A stretch of DNA of 64,000 bases from Pelagimonas sp. (GTDB taxonomy: Bacteria > Pseudomonadota > Alphaproteobacteria > Rhodobacterales > Rhodobacteraceae): the NCBI GenBank assembly GCA_025210265.1, contig JAOASD010000006.1, forward strand, positions 62,001 to 126,000, written 5' to 3'. A program made the position numbers and the translations under genes. The notes beneath the pieces were generated by a model. That model was not told where the DNA came from, did no database searches, and was given only the letters and a program-made list of their open reading frames with translations. Below are positions 6,851-17,268 of the stretch, piece after piece (positions within the stretch are counted from its first letter, which is position 1; every line of letters begins with the position of its first letter).

Positions 6851-9800
6851 TTATTGCTCTGGCACCAGGATTTCGCGCTTGCCCACATGGTTGGCGGCGC
6901 TGACGACCTGTTCGTCCTCCATCTGCTCTACCAGGCGCGCGGCCTTGTTATAGCCGATGCCCAGTTTGCGCTGGATATAAGAGGTCGAGCATTTGCGATC
7001 CTTGATCACAATCGCCACCGCCTGATCATACAGCGCATCCTCGCCACCGGTATTGCCGCCGGTGTTCAGACCCAGCACAGCGTCGATGCCGCCTGCCTTG
7101 TCCTCGTCCGGGCCGCTGACCACGCCCGACACATATTCCGGCGGGCCGAAGGCCTTAAGGTGGTTCACGATTTCCTCGACCTCTTCGTCGCTGACAAAGG
7201 GCCCGTGGCAGCGCGTGATCTTGGAGCCGCCCGCCATATACAGCATGTCGCCCATGCCCAGCAGCTGTTCAGCCCCCATTTCGCCCAGAATGGTGCGCGA
7301 GTCGATTTTCGACGTCACCTGGAAGGAAATCCGCGTCGGGAAGTTCGCCTTGATCGTGCCGGTGATCACATCCACCGACGGGCGCTGTGTCGCCATAACA
7401 AGGTGAATGCCCGAGGCCCGCGCCATCTGTGCAAGGCGTTGAATACAGGCTTCGATTTCCTTGCCTGCCACCATCATCAGGTCGGCCATCTCGTCGACGA
7501 TCACGACGATATAGGGCATTTTCTTGGGCTCGAATTCTTCGGTTTCGAACACGGGTTCGCCGGTTTCATCGTCAAAGCCCGTCTGCACCGTGCGCGAGAA
7601 CATCTCGCCCTTGCCCAGCGCATCCGCCACACGGCTGTTATAGCCGTCAATATTGCGCACGCCCATCTTGGACATCTTGCGATAGCGGTCTTCCATCTCG
7701 CCCACGACCCATTTCAGGGCGACAACCGCCTTTTTCGGGTCGGTCACAACCGGGGACAGCAGATGCGGGATGCCGTCATACACCGACAGTTCCAGCATCT
7801 TGGGGTCGATCATGACCAGACGTAGGTCTTCGGGCGTCAGTTTATACAGCAGCGATAGGATCATCGTGTTGATCGCCACGGATTTACCGGAGCCGGTGGT
7901 CCCCGCGATCAACAGGTGAGGCATCTTGGCCAGGTTCGCCACGATGGGATCGCCGCCAATATCCTTGCCCAGCGCCAGCGGCAGTTTCTGCGTCCCATCG
8001 CCAAAATCACGGGTCGACAGGATTTCGCGAAAGCTGACCATCTCGCGCTTGTCATTGGGCAGTTCGATGCCGATCACGCTGCGCCCCGGCACCGTGGACA
8101 CACGGGCCGACAGGGCCGACATAGACCGCGCGATGTCATCCGCCAGACCGATCACGCGGCTGGCTTTCAGACCCGGTGCGGGTTCCAGTTCGTACATGGT
8201 GACGACGGGGCCGGGGCGGACGCTAACGATCTCGCCTTTGACACCGTAATCATCCAGCACGGTTTCCAGCATCCGCGCGTTTTCTTCCAGCGCCTCGTCG
8301 GACAGAACATGGCGTTCGATGCGGTCGGGCGACATCAACAGGTTGAGCGGCGGCAATTCGTAATCGCTGCCCTCTTCGTTGAATTTCAACTGCGGTTCGG
8401 CCTCTTCCTGCGCACGTTTGGAACGCTTGAGTTCCTTGCGCACGGGCTGCTGCACGACTTTCTTGGGTTCGGGCAAAGGCACACCACCGCGCCGGATCGG
8501 CACGGGCGCGGCGATCGGAGCAGGCGGAATTTCAGGCGCGGTCATGTCATCAGCCACCGCAGGGAAATCGGCGTCAAAATCGCCTTCGAAATCCGGTTCC
8601 ATTTCGGCCACGGCCTCGTATGGCACATAGCTGTCATCATACCCATCGGCGCCGTAATCGTCGAAATCGCGCATCTCTGCCGGATCGTCCAGCAGGGGCA
8701 CTTCGATGCTGGACGGATCGTCGGGCGCGAAGGGCACCGACCCGGCGGTCAGCGGCGGTTCGGCGCGCAGTCCCTGCGCCGGGGCGGTGTTCAGCAACAG
8801 AGGCTGCGGACCATGGCCGCGCCCCTTGGTCAGCGGCTTGTCCGGGTCGGGCTGCACGGCCACAGCCCCGGCAGGGCGGGCGCGCAGGCGGGATTTCACC
8901 GCATCCGCGATCTTGGCGCGCACGCGGTCTTCGCCCGGCGCTTCGATTGCGGTGTCTTCCAGCACCGGTTCGACCAGCTCGGGTTCGGGCATGTCCTCGA
9001 TCACCGGGTCCGCGCGGCGGATCAGGGTCGGCATCCGCGAGAACAAGCCGGGCTTGGCATCGGGATCCGGGCCTTCTTCGATCAGCTCCGGTTCGGGGGC
9101 TTCGGGCATCGCATAATCGGCGCGCTGCACCAGCGGCGCGGCGCTGGCCACAGCATCCTGTTCGGCCTGCCAGGTCGCGGCCTCAGCGGCAGCGGCGGCG
9201 CGGGTTTCGCGGCGCTGTGCCTGAGCGGCCTGCACGCGCTGCGCAGCCCCCACGGCCCCATTTGCCCCTTTGCCCAGCAGGGTCATCAGCCCGGCATAGC
9301 CCATGATCAGCCCGACCAGCAGGAACCGACCGATGCGGCGCAGCTCATCACGGGTAAAGCCCAGCACATAAGCGCCCAGCGCAACAATCCCCAGCCCCAT
9401 GCCCAGCTGCATCAGTTTGACACCAACCGCAGCGGAAAATGGCAGGAAATTCACCCAAGCGCCCATCATCATGTCGCCAAACAGACCGCCCAGACCAACC
9501 CGTTCATTCCAGATCGAGGTCTCGGGGAAGCCCGCCGCATAGACCGACGCCAGCAGCATCCAGACCGGCAGCAGGATAAATCGCCATGGCTCGCGCGCGG
9601 TGTCACGATGCAGCACCATGCGCCCGCCCCAAAACAGGCAGGCCATGACAAAGGCCCAAGCCCCCAGCCCGACAATCATGAACAGCACCGCCGCCAGCTG
9701 CGCGCCAAAGCGCCCCAGCCAGTTCTGCACCGGCGCGTCGGTGGCATTCATAAAGGACGGATCATCTGGCGTGGCCGAGCCGATCATCGCCGCCGCCAGC

Positions 9801-9910
9801 AGGCCCAGCAACACCAGCGCAATGCCGATCAGCTCGCGCCCGCGCTTTTCCAGCACCAGTGCCGTGTCGCTGTCAAACAATGGGTCTCGGCCCCGTGTCT
9901 GATATGCCAT
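6851..9910 (-). CDS. ftsK: DNA translocase FtsK
   Basis: A 1019-residue protein with the three FtsK parts. Residues 25-215 hold several membrane helices. Residues about 220-510 are a Pro/Glu/Asp-rich linker. The motor domain follows, with the Walker A motif [14 protein letters not shown] near 668-681, [20 protein letters not shown] after it, and [17 protein letters not shown] as Walker B. The last 65 residues ([20 protein letters not shown] onward) form the winged-helix gamma domain that reads KOPS. It pumps chromosome ends through the division septum. A ribosome site (AGAGGCGAGG) precedes the ATG. An aminotransferase gene lies 47 bases upstream. Confidence 0.96.
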   Translation of the reverse strand: MAYQTRGRDPLFDSDTALVLEKRGRELIGIALVLLGLLAAAMIGSATPDDPSFMNATDAPVQNWLGRFGAQLAAVLFMIVGLGAWAFVMACLFWGGRMVLHRDTAREPWRFILLPVWMLLASVYAAGFPETSIWNERVGLGGLFGDMMMGAWVNFLPFSAAVGVKLMQLGMGLGIVALGAYVLGFTRDELRRIGRFLLVGLIMGYAGLMTLLGKGANGAVGAAQRVQAAQAQRRETRAAAAAEAATWQAEQDAVASAAPLVQRADYAMPEAPEPELIEEGPDPDAKPGLFSRMPTLIRRADPVIEDMPEPELVEPVLEDTAIEAPGEDRVRAKIADAVKSRLRARPAGAVAVQPDPDKPLTKGRGHGPQPLLLNTAPAQGLRAEPPLTAGSVPFAPDDPSSIEVPLLDDPAEMRDFDDYGADGYDDSYVPYEAVAEMEPDFEGDFDADFPAVADDMTAPEIPPAPIAAPVPIRRGGVPLPEPKKVVQQPVRKELKRSKRAQEEAEPQLKFNEEGSDYELPPLNLLMSPDRIERHVLSDEALEENARMLETVLDDYGVKGEIVSVRPGPVVTMYELEPAPGLKASRVIGLADDIARSMSALSARVSTVPGRSVIGIELPNDKREMVSFREILSTRDFGDGTQKLPLALGKDIGGDPIVANLAKMPHLLIAGTTGSGKSVAINTMILSLLYKLTPEDLRLVMIDPKMLELSVYDGIPHLLSPVVTDPKKAVVALKWVVGEMEDRYRKMSKMGVRNIDGYNSRVADALGKGEMFSRTVQTGFDDETGEPVFETEEFEPKKMPYIVVIVDEMADLMMVAGKEIEACIQRLAQMARASGIHLVMATQRPSVDVITGTIKANFPTRISFQVTSKIDSRTILGEMGAEQLLGMGDMLYMAGGSKITRCHGPFVSDEEVEEIVNHLKAFGPPEYVSGVVSGPDEDKAGGIDAVLGLNTGGNTGGEDALYDQAVAIVIKDRKCSTSYIQRKLGIGYNKAARLVEQMEDEQVVSAANHVGKREILVPEQ

Positions 9911-9957
9911 GCCTCGCCTCTTTTCTTTTTATTTTCTGCGCCTTGGGGCGCTATTTT

Positions 9958-11139
9958 TCAGTCTTTATACAGGCAGTCGCGGATCAGCCGCAGCCCTGCC
10001 TCGGTCTCGGCCTCCGGGGCGACCATCGCCACGCGGATAAACCCATGACCGGGATTTCCATCATCCGTGTCGCGCGACAGATAGGCACCGGGCAGCACCC
10101 GCACACCGGTTTCCTGCCACAGCTTCAGCGTCGCGGCTTCGCCATCTTCGACCGGCAGCCACAGGAACATGCCCGCGCGCGGCGACAGGTAGCCCGGCAC
10201 ATTGCCAAAGATCGCATCGGCCAGCTCGTATTTGCGGCCATAGAGCCTGCGGTTTTCTTCAACATGGACCTCATCCGCCCAGACAGCCGCGCTGGCGGCC
10301 TGCAGGGGCAGCGGCACCGGGGCGCCGGAATAGGCGCGCAGCTGCTTCATGCGCTGGATGCTTTGCGGGCCACCGGCGACAAAGCCCGACCGCAGACCAG
10401 GCAGGTTTGACCGTTTCGACAGCGACTGAAAGCTCAGCACCCGTTCCGGGTCAGCCCCGTTGCGGGCTGCGGCGGTCAGGATGCCTTCGGGCGCGTCACC
10501 GCGATAGATCTCAGAATAGCACTCATCCGCGAGGATCTGAAAATCATGCTGTTCGGCCAGCGCGATCAGCCGATCCCAATAGGCGCTGTCGGCCACGGCC
10601 CCCTGCGGATTCGCCGGAGAGCACACATAGCACATGGCCGTGCGGTCCAGATCCTCGGCGGGCAGCTGGCTGAAATCGGGCAGATGGCCGGTATCGCCGG
10701 TTGCGGGCACAAAGACAGGCTGCGCCGCCACCGAAATCGCCGAGATCATGTAGACCTGATAAAACGGGTTCGGCATCAGAACCAGCGGCTGCGCGCCGTT
10801 CTTTTGCTCGGGACACAGCGCCATGCCAGCATTGTACAACGCTTCGCGCGTGCCATTGGCAGTCAGGATCTGGGTGTCGGCATCCAGCTGCACGCCATAG
10901 CGCCGCGCCACCCAATCCGTGATCGCGCCGCGCAGCTCGGGCGTGCCGTCATTGGCCGGGTAGCGGCCGAAATCAGCAGCGTTTTCTGCAATGATATCCG
11001 TGATCCATTGCGGAAAGGCGTGTTTGGGTTCGCCTATGGACATATGGCGCACAGGCCCGCCGGGGGCATGTACGTCCAACAAAGCCCGCAAACGCGGGAA
11101 CGCATAGGCCGGTAGGTTCGAGAACCGCTCGGGGAACAT
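9958..11139 (-). CDS. class I/II PLP-dependent aminotransferase
   Basis: A 393-residue fold-type I aminotransferase. The PLP lysine lies in SFQSLSKRSNLPGLRSGFVA, and the pocket motifs CYVCSPANPQGAVA and ILADECYSEIYRG are present; the C-terminal Arg of FIRVAMVAP would bind the substrate carboxylate. Relatives in this group are often annotated as N-succinyldiaminopimelate aminotransferase (DapC), which is plausible but not provable here. It precedes ftsK on the minus strand with a 47-base gap, so they may be co-transcribed. Confidence 0.88.
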   Translation of the reverse strand: MFPERFSNLPAYAFPRLRALLDVHAPGGPVRHMSIGEPKHAFPQWITDIIAENAADFGRYPANDGTPELRGAITDWVARRYGVQLDADTQILTANGTREALYNAGMALCPEQKNGAQPLVLMPNPFYQVYMISAISVAAQPVFVPATGDTGHLPDFSQLPAEDLDRTAMCYVCSPANPQGAVADSAYWDRLIALAEQHDFQILADECYSEIYRGDAPEGILTAAARNGADPERVLSFQSLSKRSNLPGLRSGFVAGGPQSIQRMKQLRAYSGAPVPLPLQAASAAVWADEVHVEENRRLYGRKYELADAIFGNVPGYLSPRAGMFLWLPVEDGEAATLKLWQETGVRVLPGAYLSRDTDDGNPGHGFIRVAMVAPEAETEAGLRLIRDCLYKD

Positions 11140-11302
11140 GAGAATACTGCTTTTGCTGCCTCGGATACGGGATCATCTGCGCCCCGTTTAGAGTTCAGAA
11201 TACGAAAAACCGGGGGCACCTGTCCAGAAACAAGGCCGCATCCCCGGCTGTTGTGGCGGGAATGTCGCAATTTTGCGGCAGGGCTGAGTCTGCCATCCGG
11301 GC

Positions 11303-12634
11303 TTAGGCCAGTGCCTCTTCGATTGCGGTGGCGGTGCGCAGCAGGCGTTCTTCGGCCATGGGCGCGCCCATCAGGGACAGACCACAGCCCGGCAGGCCCG
11401 TTGGCAGGGTGATTGCGCATCCGCCAACCAGATTGCCCACCCGCGTGTTGCGCAGGGCCAGCAGGTTTTCGGTCACGTAATAGTCCTGATCTTCCAACAG
11501 ACGCTGAATATTGGGCGCGGTGATCGGCGCGGTCGGGCACAGTACCGCATCAAAGCCAGCTGTCTGTTGCGCCCATTCGGCGCGCATCTGATCCAGCCGC
11601 TGCCAGGCCGCGACATAATCGGCCCCGGAATGCGCCGCCCCGGCGGCAAAGCGTTCATAAATCGGGGGGAACATCAGGTCGGGCTGGGCCTCGATCTGCG
11701 GCCCCCAGGTGCCCCAGGCCTCGGCGGTGTAGAGCACCCCCGCATCGGCCATGGCGCCGTTAAGCGCGGGCATCTCGAACGGGACCAGCTCGGCCCCGGC
11801 CTGCGACAACCGGTCCAGCGCATGTTCCCAGGCCGCGCGAGGCGCATCGCGCAGATCGTCCAGCACGATGGTCTGCAACAGCGCAAAGCGCATCCCTTTG
11901 ACGCCGCGCGCACCGCGCAGATCCGCCGGGCGCGTGCCTTCCAGAGCGGCCAGCATCTGGCCTGCATCCTCGACCGTGCGGCACAGCGGCCCGACACTGT
12001 CGAACCCCGCCGCCAGCGGCAGAACCCCGTCAACCGAGACCCGGCCAACGGTGGTTTTCAACCCAACAAGGTCGTTCCAGACCGACGGGATCCGCACCGA
12101 TCCCCCGGTATCCGACCCAACCGCCGCCGCCGCCAGCCCAAACGCCACCGAAGCCGCCGCCCCGGACGAAGACCCGCCCGCCACGCAATCAACGTCATGA
12201 ATGCAGGGCGCAGTGGCCGTGATCGGGTTCAGCCCCAGCCCCGAAAAAGCCAGCTCGGACAGATGGGTTTTGCCCAGACAGACCAGCCCCATGGAGGTCG
12301 CATCGCGCAGCACTTTGGCATCGCGCGCCGGGATACGCCCCTGCAGCAGGGCTGTACCGCTTTCCGTCGCCACGCCTGCGCTGTCGAACAGGTCTTTCCA
12401 GCTGACCGGCACCCCATCCAGGGGCGAACGCCGCTGGCCCAGCTCGGCGCGGCGGCGCGCGGCCTCTGCCTCGGCCATGGCGCGGTCGGGTGTCAGACGG
12501 GCATAGATGCGTGTCCCCATGGGATGCGCGCGGATCGCGTCCAGATAGTGCTGTGCCAGCGCCACCGGATCCAGATCGCCTTTGCCAATGGCGCGGCCCA
12601 TCTGCGTCGCGGTCATGTTCTGGAAATCACTCAT
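11303..12634 (-). CDS. amidase (amidase-signature family)
   Basis: A 443-residue amidase. The Ser-cisSer-Lys triad is visible: Lys80 in PVSWKDLFDSAG, the Ser-rich loop VAGGSSSGAAAS near 152-162, and the nucleophile Ser179 in GSDTGGSVRIPS. The family hydrolyses small amides or acts in GatA-like transamidation; there is no gatB or gatC nearby, so a catabolic amidase is likelier. The start at 12634 (MSDFQNMTATQ) fits the family length; the longer open frame upstream runs into the divergent hydroxylase gene and is not real. Confidence 0.9.
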   Translation of the reverse strand: MSDFQNMTATQMGRAIGKGDLDPVALAQHYLDAIRAHPMGTRIYARLTPDRAMAEAEAARRRAELGQRRSPLDGVPVSWKDLFDSAGVATESGTALLQGRIPARDAKVLRDATSMGLVCLGKTHLSELAFSGLGLNPITATAPCIHDVDCVAGGSSSGAAASVAFGLAAAAVGSDTGGSVRIPSVWNDLVGLKTTVGRVSVDGVLPLAAGFDSVGPLCRTVEDAGQMLAALEGTRPADLRGARGVKGMRFALLQTIVLDDLRDAPRAAWEHALDRLSQAGAELVPFEMPALNGAMADAGVLYTAEAWGTWGPQIEAQPDLMFPPIYERFAAGAAHSGADYVAAWQRLDQMRAEWAQQTAGFDAVLCPTAPITAPNIQRLLEDQDYYVTENLLALRNTRVGNLVGGCAITLPTGLPGCGLSLMGAPMAEERLLRTATAIEEALA

Positions 12635-12739
12635 CTTGGACCCTCTTTTTTCTGCGACGGTAGCGGCAGCAAAACGCATGGACAATCCCGTAATGAAGCC
12701 CATATTTGCGCCATGACACAAGACCCGGAGTCCTGACCC

Positions 12740-13951
12740 ATGGACAGCGACCTGATCATCGTCGGCGGCGGGCTGAATGGCCCCGCGCTGGCGCTTGCCG
12801 CCGCACAGGCGGGCCTTTGCAGCACCGTGATTGATGCCCTGCCCACCGCCACCCGCAGCGAGGATGCGTTTGACGGGCGCGGCTATGCGCTGGCGCGGTC
12901 CTCCCAGCGGATGCTGGTGCAGCTGGGGCTGTGGGACGGGCTGGCCGGGAACGCCCAGCCGATGAACCAGATCAAGGTCAGCGATGGGCGCGTCGGCGAT
13001 GCGCAGGTCTTTCTGGGCCTGCATTTCGACAGCGCCGAAATCGAAGAAGGCCCGATGGGCTACATGGTCGAAGACCGCTATCTGCGCCGCGCCCTGCTGG
13101 ACGCGATGGAAGCAAATGACCAGATCACCCATCTGGCGGGCGAAACCGTGATCGCGCAGGAATGTGATGCGCGCCGCGCGCAGGTTTCTCTGGCCTCGGG
13201 ACGCGAGATCACCGGTCGGCTTTTGGTTGGGGCCGATGGCCGTCAAAGCGGCACTGCCGCGCGCGCTGGCATCCGCCGCACGGGTTGGGGCTATGGGCAG
13301 ACCGCGCTGGTCTGCGCCATCGCGCATGAAAACCCCCATGACGGGATCGCGCATCAGCTGTTCCTACCGCCCGGACCTCTGGCCATCCTGCCGTTGACCG
13401 GCAATCGCAGCTCCATCGTCTGGAGCGAAACCGACGCGCAGGCCCGCGCCATACACGCGCTGGAGGACGACCAATATCTGCAGGTGCTGCGCCCGCGTTT
13501 TGGTGATTTCCTCGGCGAGATCAGCCTGGCCGGGGGGCGCTATACCTATCCGCTGAACCTGACGCTGGCCAATGCCTTCCACGCCGAGCGGCTTGCGCTG
13601 GTGGGCGACGCGGCCCATGGGATGCACCCGATTGCCGGTCAGGGGTTGAATGCCGGGCTGCGCGATGTGGCCGCGCTGGCCCATGTGATCATCCATGCCA
13701 CGCGGCGCGGCGAAGACTTCTCCAGCCCCTTTGTTCTGGAGCGTTACGCGCAATGGCGGCGCTGGGATACGGCCAGCCTTGCGGCTGCGACGGACCTGTT
13801 CAACCGGCTGTTTTCAAACGACAACCCGCTGCTGCGACTGGGACGTGACATGGGCATGGCACTGATCGGGGGCAACCCGTCCATGCGCCGCAGCTTTGTG
13901 CGCGAAGCGGCGGGTCTGACCGGGGATCTGCCTGATCTGATGCGCGGCTAA
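12740..13951 (+). CDS. UbiH/UbiF/COQ6-family FAD-dependent hydroxylase
   Basis: A 403-residue flavoprotein monooxygenase. The N-terminal dinucleotide motif LIIVGGGLNGPALALA is followed by the DG motif LLVGADGRQSG near residue 160 and the second FAD motif LALVGDAAHGMHPIAGQGL near 283-301, the arrangement of ubiquinone-ring hydroxylases. A role in ubiquinone biosynthesis is likely; which ring position it hydroxylates (UbiH, UbiF, UbiI or the broader UbiL type) cannot be told. Transcribed divergently from the amidase, about 100 bases apart. Confidence 0.9.
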   Translation: MDSDLIIVGGGLNGPALALAAAQAGLCSTVIDALPTATRSEDAFDGRGYALARSSQRMLVQLGLWDGLAGNAQPMNQIKVSDGRVGDAQVFLGLHFDSAEIEEGPMGYMVEDRYLRRALLDAMEANDQITHLAGETVIAQECDARRAQVSLASGREITGRLLVGADGRQSGTAARAGIRRTGWGYGQTALVCAIAHENPHDGIAHQLFLPPGPLAILPLTGNRSSIVWSETDAQARAIHALEDDQYLQVLRPRFGDFLGEISLAGGRYTYPLNLTLANAFHAERLALVGDAAHGMHPIAGQGLNAGLRDVAALAHVIIHATRRGEDFSSPFVLERYAQWRRWDTASLAAATDLFNRLFSNDNPLLRLGRDMGMALIGGNPSMRRSFVREAAGLTGDLPDLMRG

Positions 13952-14013
13952 ATCCGGTCTGGCCCCGTTCTGTTTTGCGTGTCAGTCTGCGCGCGAAACA
14001 GGAGGAGAGCCGC

Positions 14014-14772
14014 ATGACACAGAATTGCGCCATTGTGACCGGGGCCGCCCGAGGCATCGGGCTGGCCACAACCGATCTGTTTCTGGAAATGGGCTGGCAG
14101 GTCGCCATGGTTGACCGCGACAGTGATGAACTGACCGCCGTTGCCGAAAGCCGCAGCACTGTTCTGGCCCTGCCGCTGGATGTCTCGGACCCGCAGGCCG
14201 CGGCGCAGATGGTGCGGGAAACCCGCGCCTGGGCCGGACGTATTGATGCGCTGATCAACAATGCCGGCGTGGCCGAGTTCGGCCCCATTGCCGACTGTAA
14301 TTTCGAGATGTGGCGCCGGGTCATGGCAACCAATCTGGACGGTGTCTTTCTATGTTCGCAGGCCTGCGCCAATGCGCTAAAGGCAACCCGCGGTGCGATT
14401 GTGAATATCGGCTCGATCAGCGGGCTGCGTGCCTCGACCCTGCGGGTCGCCTATGGCACGTCAAAGGCCGCCGTGATCCATCTGACCAAACAATATGCCG
14501 CCGAGCTGGGCGAATATGGCATCCGCGTCAATGCGGTCTGCCCCGGCCCCGTGCGCACCAAGCTGGCCATGGCCGTGCACACGCAAGACATCATCGACGC
14601 CTATCACGACGCGATCCCGCTGAACCGCTATGGGACCGAACGCGAGCTGGCCGAGGTCATCTGTTTCCTTGCCTCTGACAAGGCGTCTTATGTCACGGGT
14701 CAGGTGCTGGCCGCCGATGGTGGGTTTGACTCGACCGGTGTGGGCCTGCCCGCCTTGAGATCCCCAAGATGA
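14014..14772 (+). CDS. SDR family oxidoreductase
   Basis: A 252-residue classical short-chain dehydrogenase. The cofactor motif TGAARGIG lies at residues 9-16, LINNAGVAEFG near 82, the catalytic Ser in IGSISG near 134, and YGTSK with Tyr147 and Lys151. The C-terminal VTGQVLAADGGFD is typical. An AGGAGGAG ribosome site just upstream sets the ATG at 14014. Its stop overlaps the HD-protein start at 14769. Substrate is unknown. Confidence 0.9.
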   Translation: MTQNCAIVTGAARGIGLATTDLFLEMGWQVAMVDRDSDELTAVAESRSTVLALPLDVSDPQAAAQMVRETRAWAGRIDALINNAGVAEFGPIADCNFEMWRRVMATNLDGVFLCSQACANALKATRGAIVNIGSISGLRASTLRVAYGTSKAAVIHLTKQYAAELGEYGIRVNAVCPGPVRTKLAMAVHTQDIIDAYHDAIPLNRYGTERELAEVICFLASDKASYVTGQVLAADGGFDSTGVGLPALRSPR

Positions 14773-15428
14773 AGGCCCTGCTGCCGCGTTTCGCCCCGCA
14801 TGAGATGCTGGCCGCGCATCTGCTGCCACTGTGCTGTGACGATGCAGAGGATGGCGCGCATGATCTATCCCATATCCTGCGGGTCTGGCAGAATGTCCGT
14901 CGCATCATGGCGGTCGAGGGCGGTGACGCCGAAATCCTGACCGCCGCCACGCTGCTGCATGACTGCGTGAATGTGGCCAAGGATTCCCCGCAACGCGCGC
15001 AGGCCTCGCGCCTGGCCGGGGCACGGGCAGCCGAAATCCTGGAAACGCAGGGATGGGCGGCAAAGCGCATCGCGCAAACTGTGCACGCGATTGAAGCGCA
15101 TAGTTTTTCCGCGCAGATCCCCCCAGAAACCACCGAGGCCCGGATCCTTCAGGATGCGGACCGACTGGATGCCATTGGCCATATCGGGATTGCCCGTTGT
15201 TTTTACATCGCCGGGCGTATGGGCAGCAGGGTCCACGACGCCAGCGACCCGAGCGCGGAACACCGCGCGCTGGACGACACGCGCTATGCGGTGGATCATT
15301 TCAAAACCAAGCTGCTGCACCTGTCAGCCGGGTTTCAAACACAAACCGGCGCGCAGTTGGCGCAGGAACGCCACACCGTCACGCAGGATTTTCTGGATGG
15401 GATCCTGGCCGAGGTCAGCCCGGACTGA
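14769..15428 (+). CDS. HD-domain phosphohydrolase
   Basis: A 219-residue HD-superfamily protein. Metal ligands are visible as His31 and His35 in GAHDLSHILRV, His64-Asp65 in TLLHDCVNVA, and an Asp in ILQDADRLDAIG near 128-134. The layout resembles E. coli YedJ-type HD proteins of unknown substrate. It overlaps the upstream SDR gene by four bases, suggesting coupled translation. The downstream gene is convergent. Confidence 0.87.
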   Translation: MKALLPRFAPHEMLAAHLLPLCCDDAEDGAHDLSHILRVWQNVRRIMAVEGGDAEILTAATLLHDCVNVAKDSPQRAQASRLAGARAAEILETQGWAAKRIAQTVHAIEAHSFSAQIPPETTEARILQDADRLDAIGHIGIARCFYIAGRMGSRVHDASDPSAEHRALDDTRYAVDHFKTKLLHLSAGFQTQTGAQLAQERHTVTQDFLDGILAEVSPD

Positions 15429-15464
15429 ACAGGCCACAAAAATCACGCCATGAGAATCAGGCCA

Positions 15465-15500
15465 TAAAAAACGCCGCGCCCGGTTTCCCGGATGCGGCGC
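15465..15500 (-). terminator. intrinsic terminator of the DUF2125 gene
   Basis: Read on the minus strand, GCGCCGCATCCGG, a GAAA loop and CCGGGCGCGGCG form a long GC-rich stem followed by TTTTTTATGG. It lies just past the DUF2125 stop at 15523. Confidence 0.85.
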
Positions 15501-15522
15501 TATGTCTTGCAAAATCAGGCGC

Positions 15523-17040
15523 TTATTTCAGGCGCTGGCCATTGGCCAGAACATGGCCCTGCCCGTTGACTTCGATGGTCGAGCTGGCCGTATCGGGCGC
15601 GGTGCCCGGCACGGTGAACATGGACAGCATCATGCGCGCGCCCATGGCATCGCTTTCCTCCATCAGACCCATGGCGATGATCTTGTCGATCAGACCATTG
15701 GCACCGGACACTTGCAGGTCCAGCTTGCCTTCGGGACGGGGGAAGCCGTCAAAGCTTTCCATATCGCTGTTGTCAAAGGTAAAGGCACCGGTGCCGGTGA
15801 TCTCGCCGCCTGCGGCCTTGACCTGCAGATCGGTCAGGGTCAGCGCATTCAGCTCGCCCGGCATCCCACCGGTGCTTTCCAGATCCATCATCGCCTTTTC
15901 GTCAAAGAGGCTGACAAAAGGCGTGACCTTGGCGGTCAGGTTCATGGCGATGGTCGCCGGATCGCGCGGCAGAACGGCGGCTGGGTCAAAGATGTTCCAC
16001 AGCAATTCGTTCATTTCAAACCCGGCCAGGGTGATGCCCAGCGCCGCATCCTGCGGGCCTTCATTCGGTTTCAGAGGCACCACGAACTTGAACCCGGTTT
16101 CCGCCATCTTGGCGTCGATCGGCAGCGGGATTTCCGGCCCCTGCAGGTTCACGGTCATGCCGGTATTGCCGATGTCATAGGTCAGCGCGTCTTCGGACAT
16201 GGCCACATCAAAGCGCCCGCTTTCTGTGGTCACCTTGCCAGCCGTAGCACCACTGCGTTCGGTGACGACAAAGTCGATCACAGCGCCGGTATGGGTCATC
16301 TTGCCGCCACCGGACAGACCAGTACCAAAGATCGCCGCGGGGTCAGAGAAATCCGCACCCTCGGGGATCAACGCATCGCCGGAATAGCTCATTCCGGTCA
16401 GGGCCACGTTGAACGTGCCGGCATCGTCGCTTTCGGGGTCGTTGAAGGCCGCATCAACCATCAGATCCGCCGCAGTCATCGCCTGCGCCATGCTTTGCAC
16501 ACCATCCACTGTGGCAGACACATAATGGCCGCTGACATCCTTCAGGGTCATCTTGGCACGGGCCATGTCGCGGGTGATTTCTTCGCCTTCGACAACCAGC
16601 TTGGACAGGGTCAGGCCCAGCATCGCCGCGCTGTAATCATAGCGCATATTATCCGGGTCACCCGATACGATCATCTCCAGGCCGTCGTGATCATAGTCGA
16701 CGACAGCATTCACCTGATCGCCTTCGATATTCATGTCCAGCGTGAACTGCGCGTCGTCAGGATAGGTCCAGGCAACGGTGCCGTCCCCGCGATCGGTCAG
16801 GATCATATCGCCCATGCCGATTTTTACGCTGCCCTCTTCCTCGGGCATCTCGATGGACATGGCCACGCCGGTCACGGTCAGCACATCGCCGCTTTGGCTG
16901 GGGGTGCCTTCCAGCTGATAGCCGAAATTCGCCATATAGGATTCGAAATTGTCCCAGACCTGCTGGGGGGTGACATCAGCCAGCGCCGGGGCTGTCATCG
17001 CTGCAAAAGCCAGCGCCGATACACTTGTAAGCCGTTTCAT
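15523..17040 (-). CDS. DUF2125 domain protein, exported
   Basis: A 505-residue protein with a signal peptide (MKRLTSVSALAFAAMTAPALA, cleavage near residue 21). It continues as a beta-rich, acidic sequence of alternating strands, with DVTPQQVWDNFESYMANFGY at the mature N-terminus. The pattern matches DUF2125, a family found in Alphaproteobacteria with distant resemblance to LPS-assembly or AsmA-like periplasmic proteins; function is unknown. A second, shorter DUF2125 protein is encoded at 36860-37831. The gene stands alone with its own terminator. Confidence 0.85.
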   Translation of the reverse strand: MKRLTSVSALAFAAMTAPALADVTPQQVWDNFESYMANFGYQLEGTPSQSGDVLTVTGVAMSIEMPEEEGSVKIGMGDMILTDRGDGTVAWTYPDDAQFTLDMNIEGDQVNAVVDYDHDGLEMIVSGDPDNMRYDYSAAMLGLTLSKLVVEGEEITRDMARAKMTLKDVSGHYVSATVDGVQSMAQAMTAADLMVDAAFNDPESDDAGTFNVALTGMSYSGDALIPEGADFSDPAAIFGTGLSGGGKMTHTGAVIDFVVTERSGATAGKVTTESGRFDVAMSEDALTYDIGNTGMTVNLQGPEIPLPIDAKMAETGFKFVVPLKPNEGPQDAALGITLAGFEMNELLWNIFDPAAVLPRDPATIAMNLTAKVTPFVSLFDEKAMMDLESTGGMPGELNALTLTDLQVKAAGGEITGTGAFTFDNSDMESFDGFPRPEGKLDLQVSGANGLIDKIIAMGLMEESDAMGARMMLSMFTVPGTAPDTASSTIEVNGQGHVLANGQRLK

Positions 17041-17268
17041 GGATGTCCTCTCTGTCAGAGAATAAATTTATGCCAATAGTGTCAGGCGGCAAAGCCAGCC
17101 GGTCAAGGCAGTGGATTCCTTACTTATGCCCACATGCTAGCGATTACGAGGCACCGTGCAAACCTTTGCCCAAGTTCGGAAAATTTCCGCTTATCCTGCC
17201 GCCTGCGTTGACTCTGCAGGGTAAGAAAGCAAGGGTTTCGCCACGCTGTGCAGACAAAGGGGGCCAGG

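Noticed and set aside
7916-10048. A 710-codon plus-strand frame opposite ftsK
   Set aside because: Antisense shadow of ftsK with no ribosome site and low-complexity His/Gln/Arg-rich translation.
15502-17079. A 525-codon plus-strand frame opposite the DUF2125 gene
   Set aside because: The minus-strand frame has a signal peptide and family features and is followed by its own terminator; the plus frame has neither.
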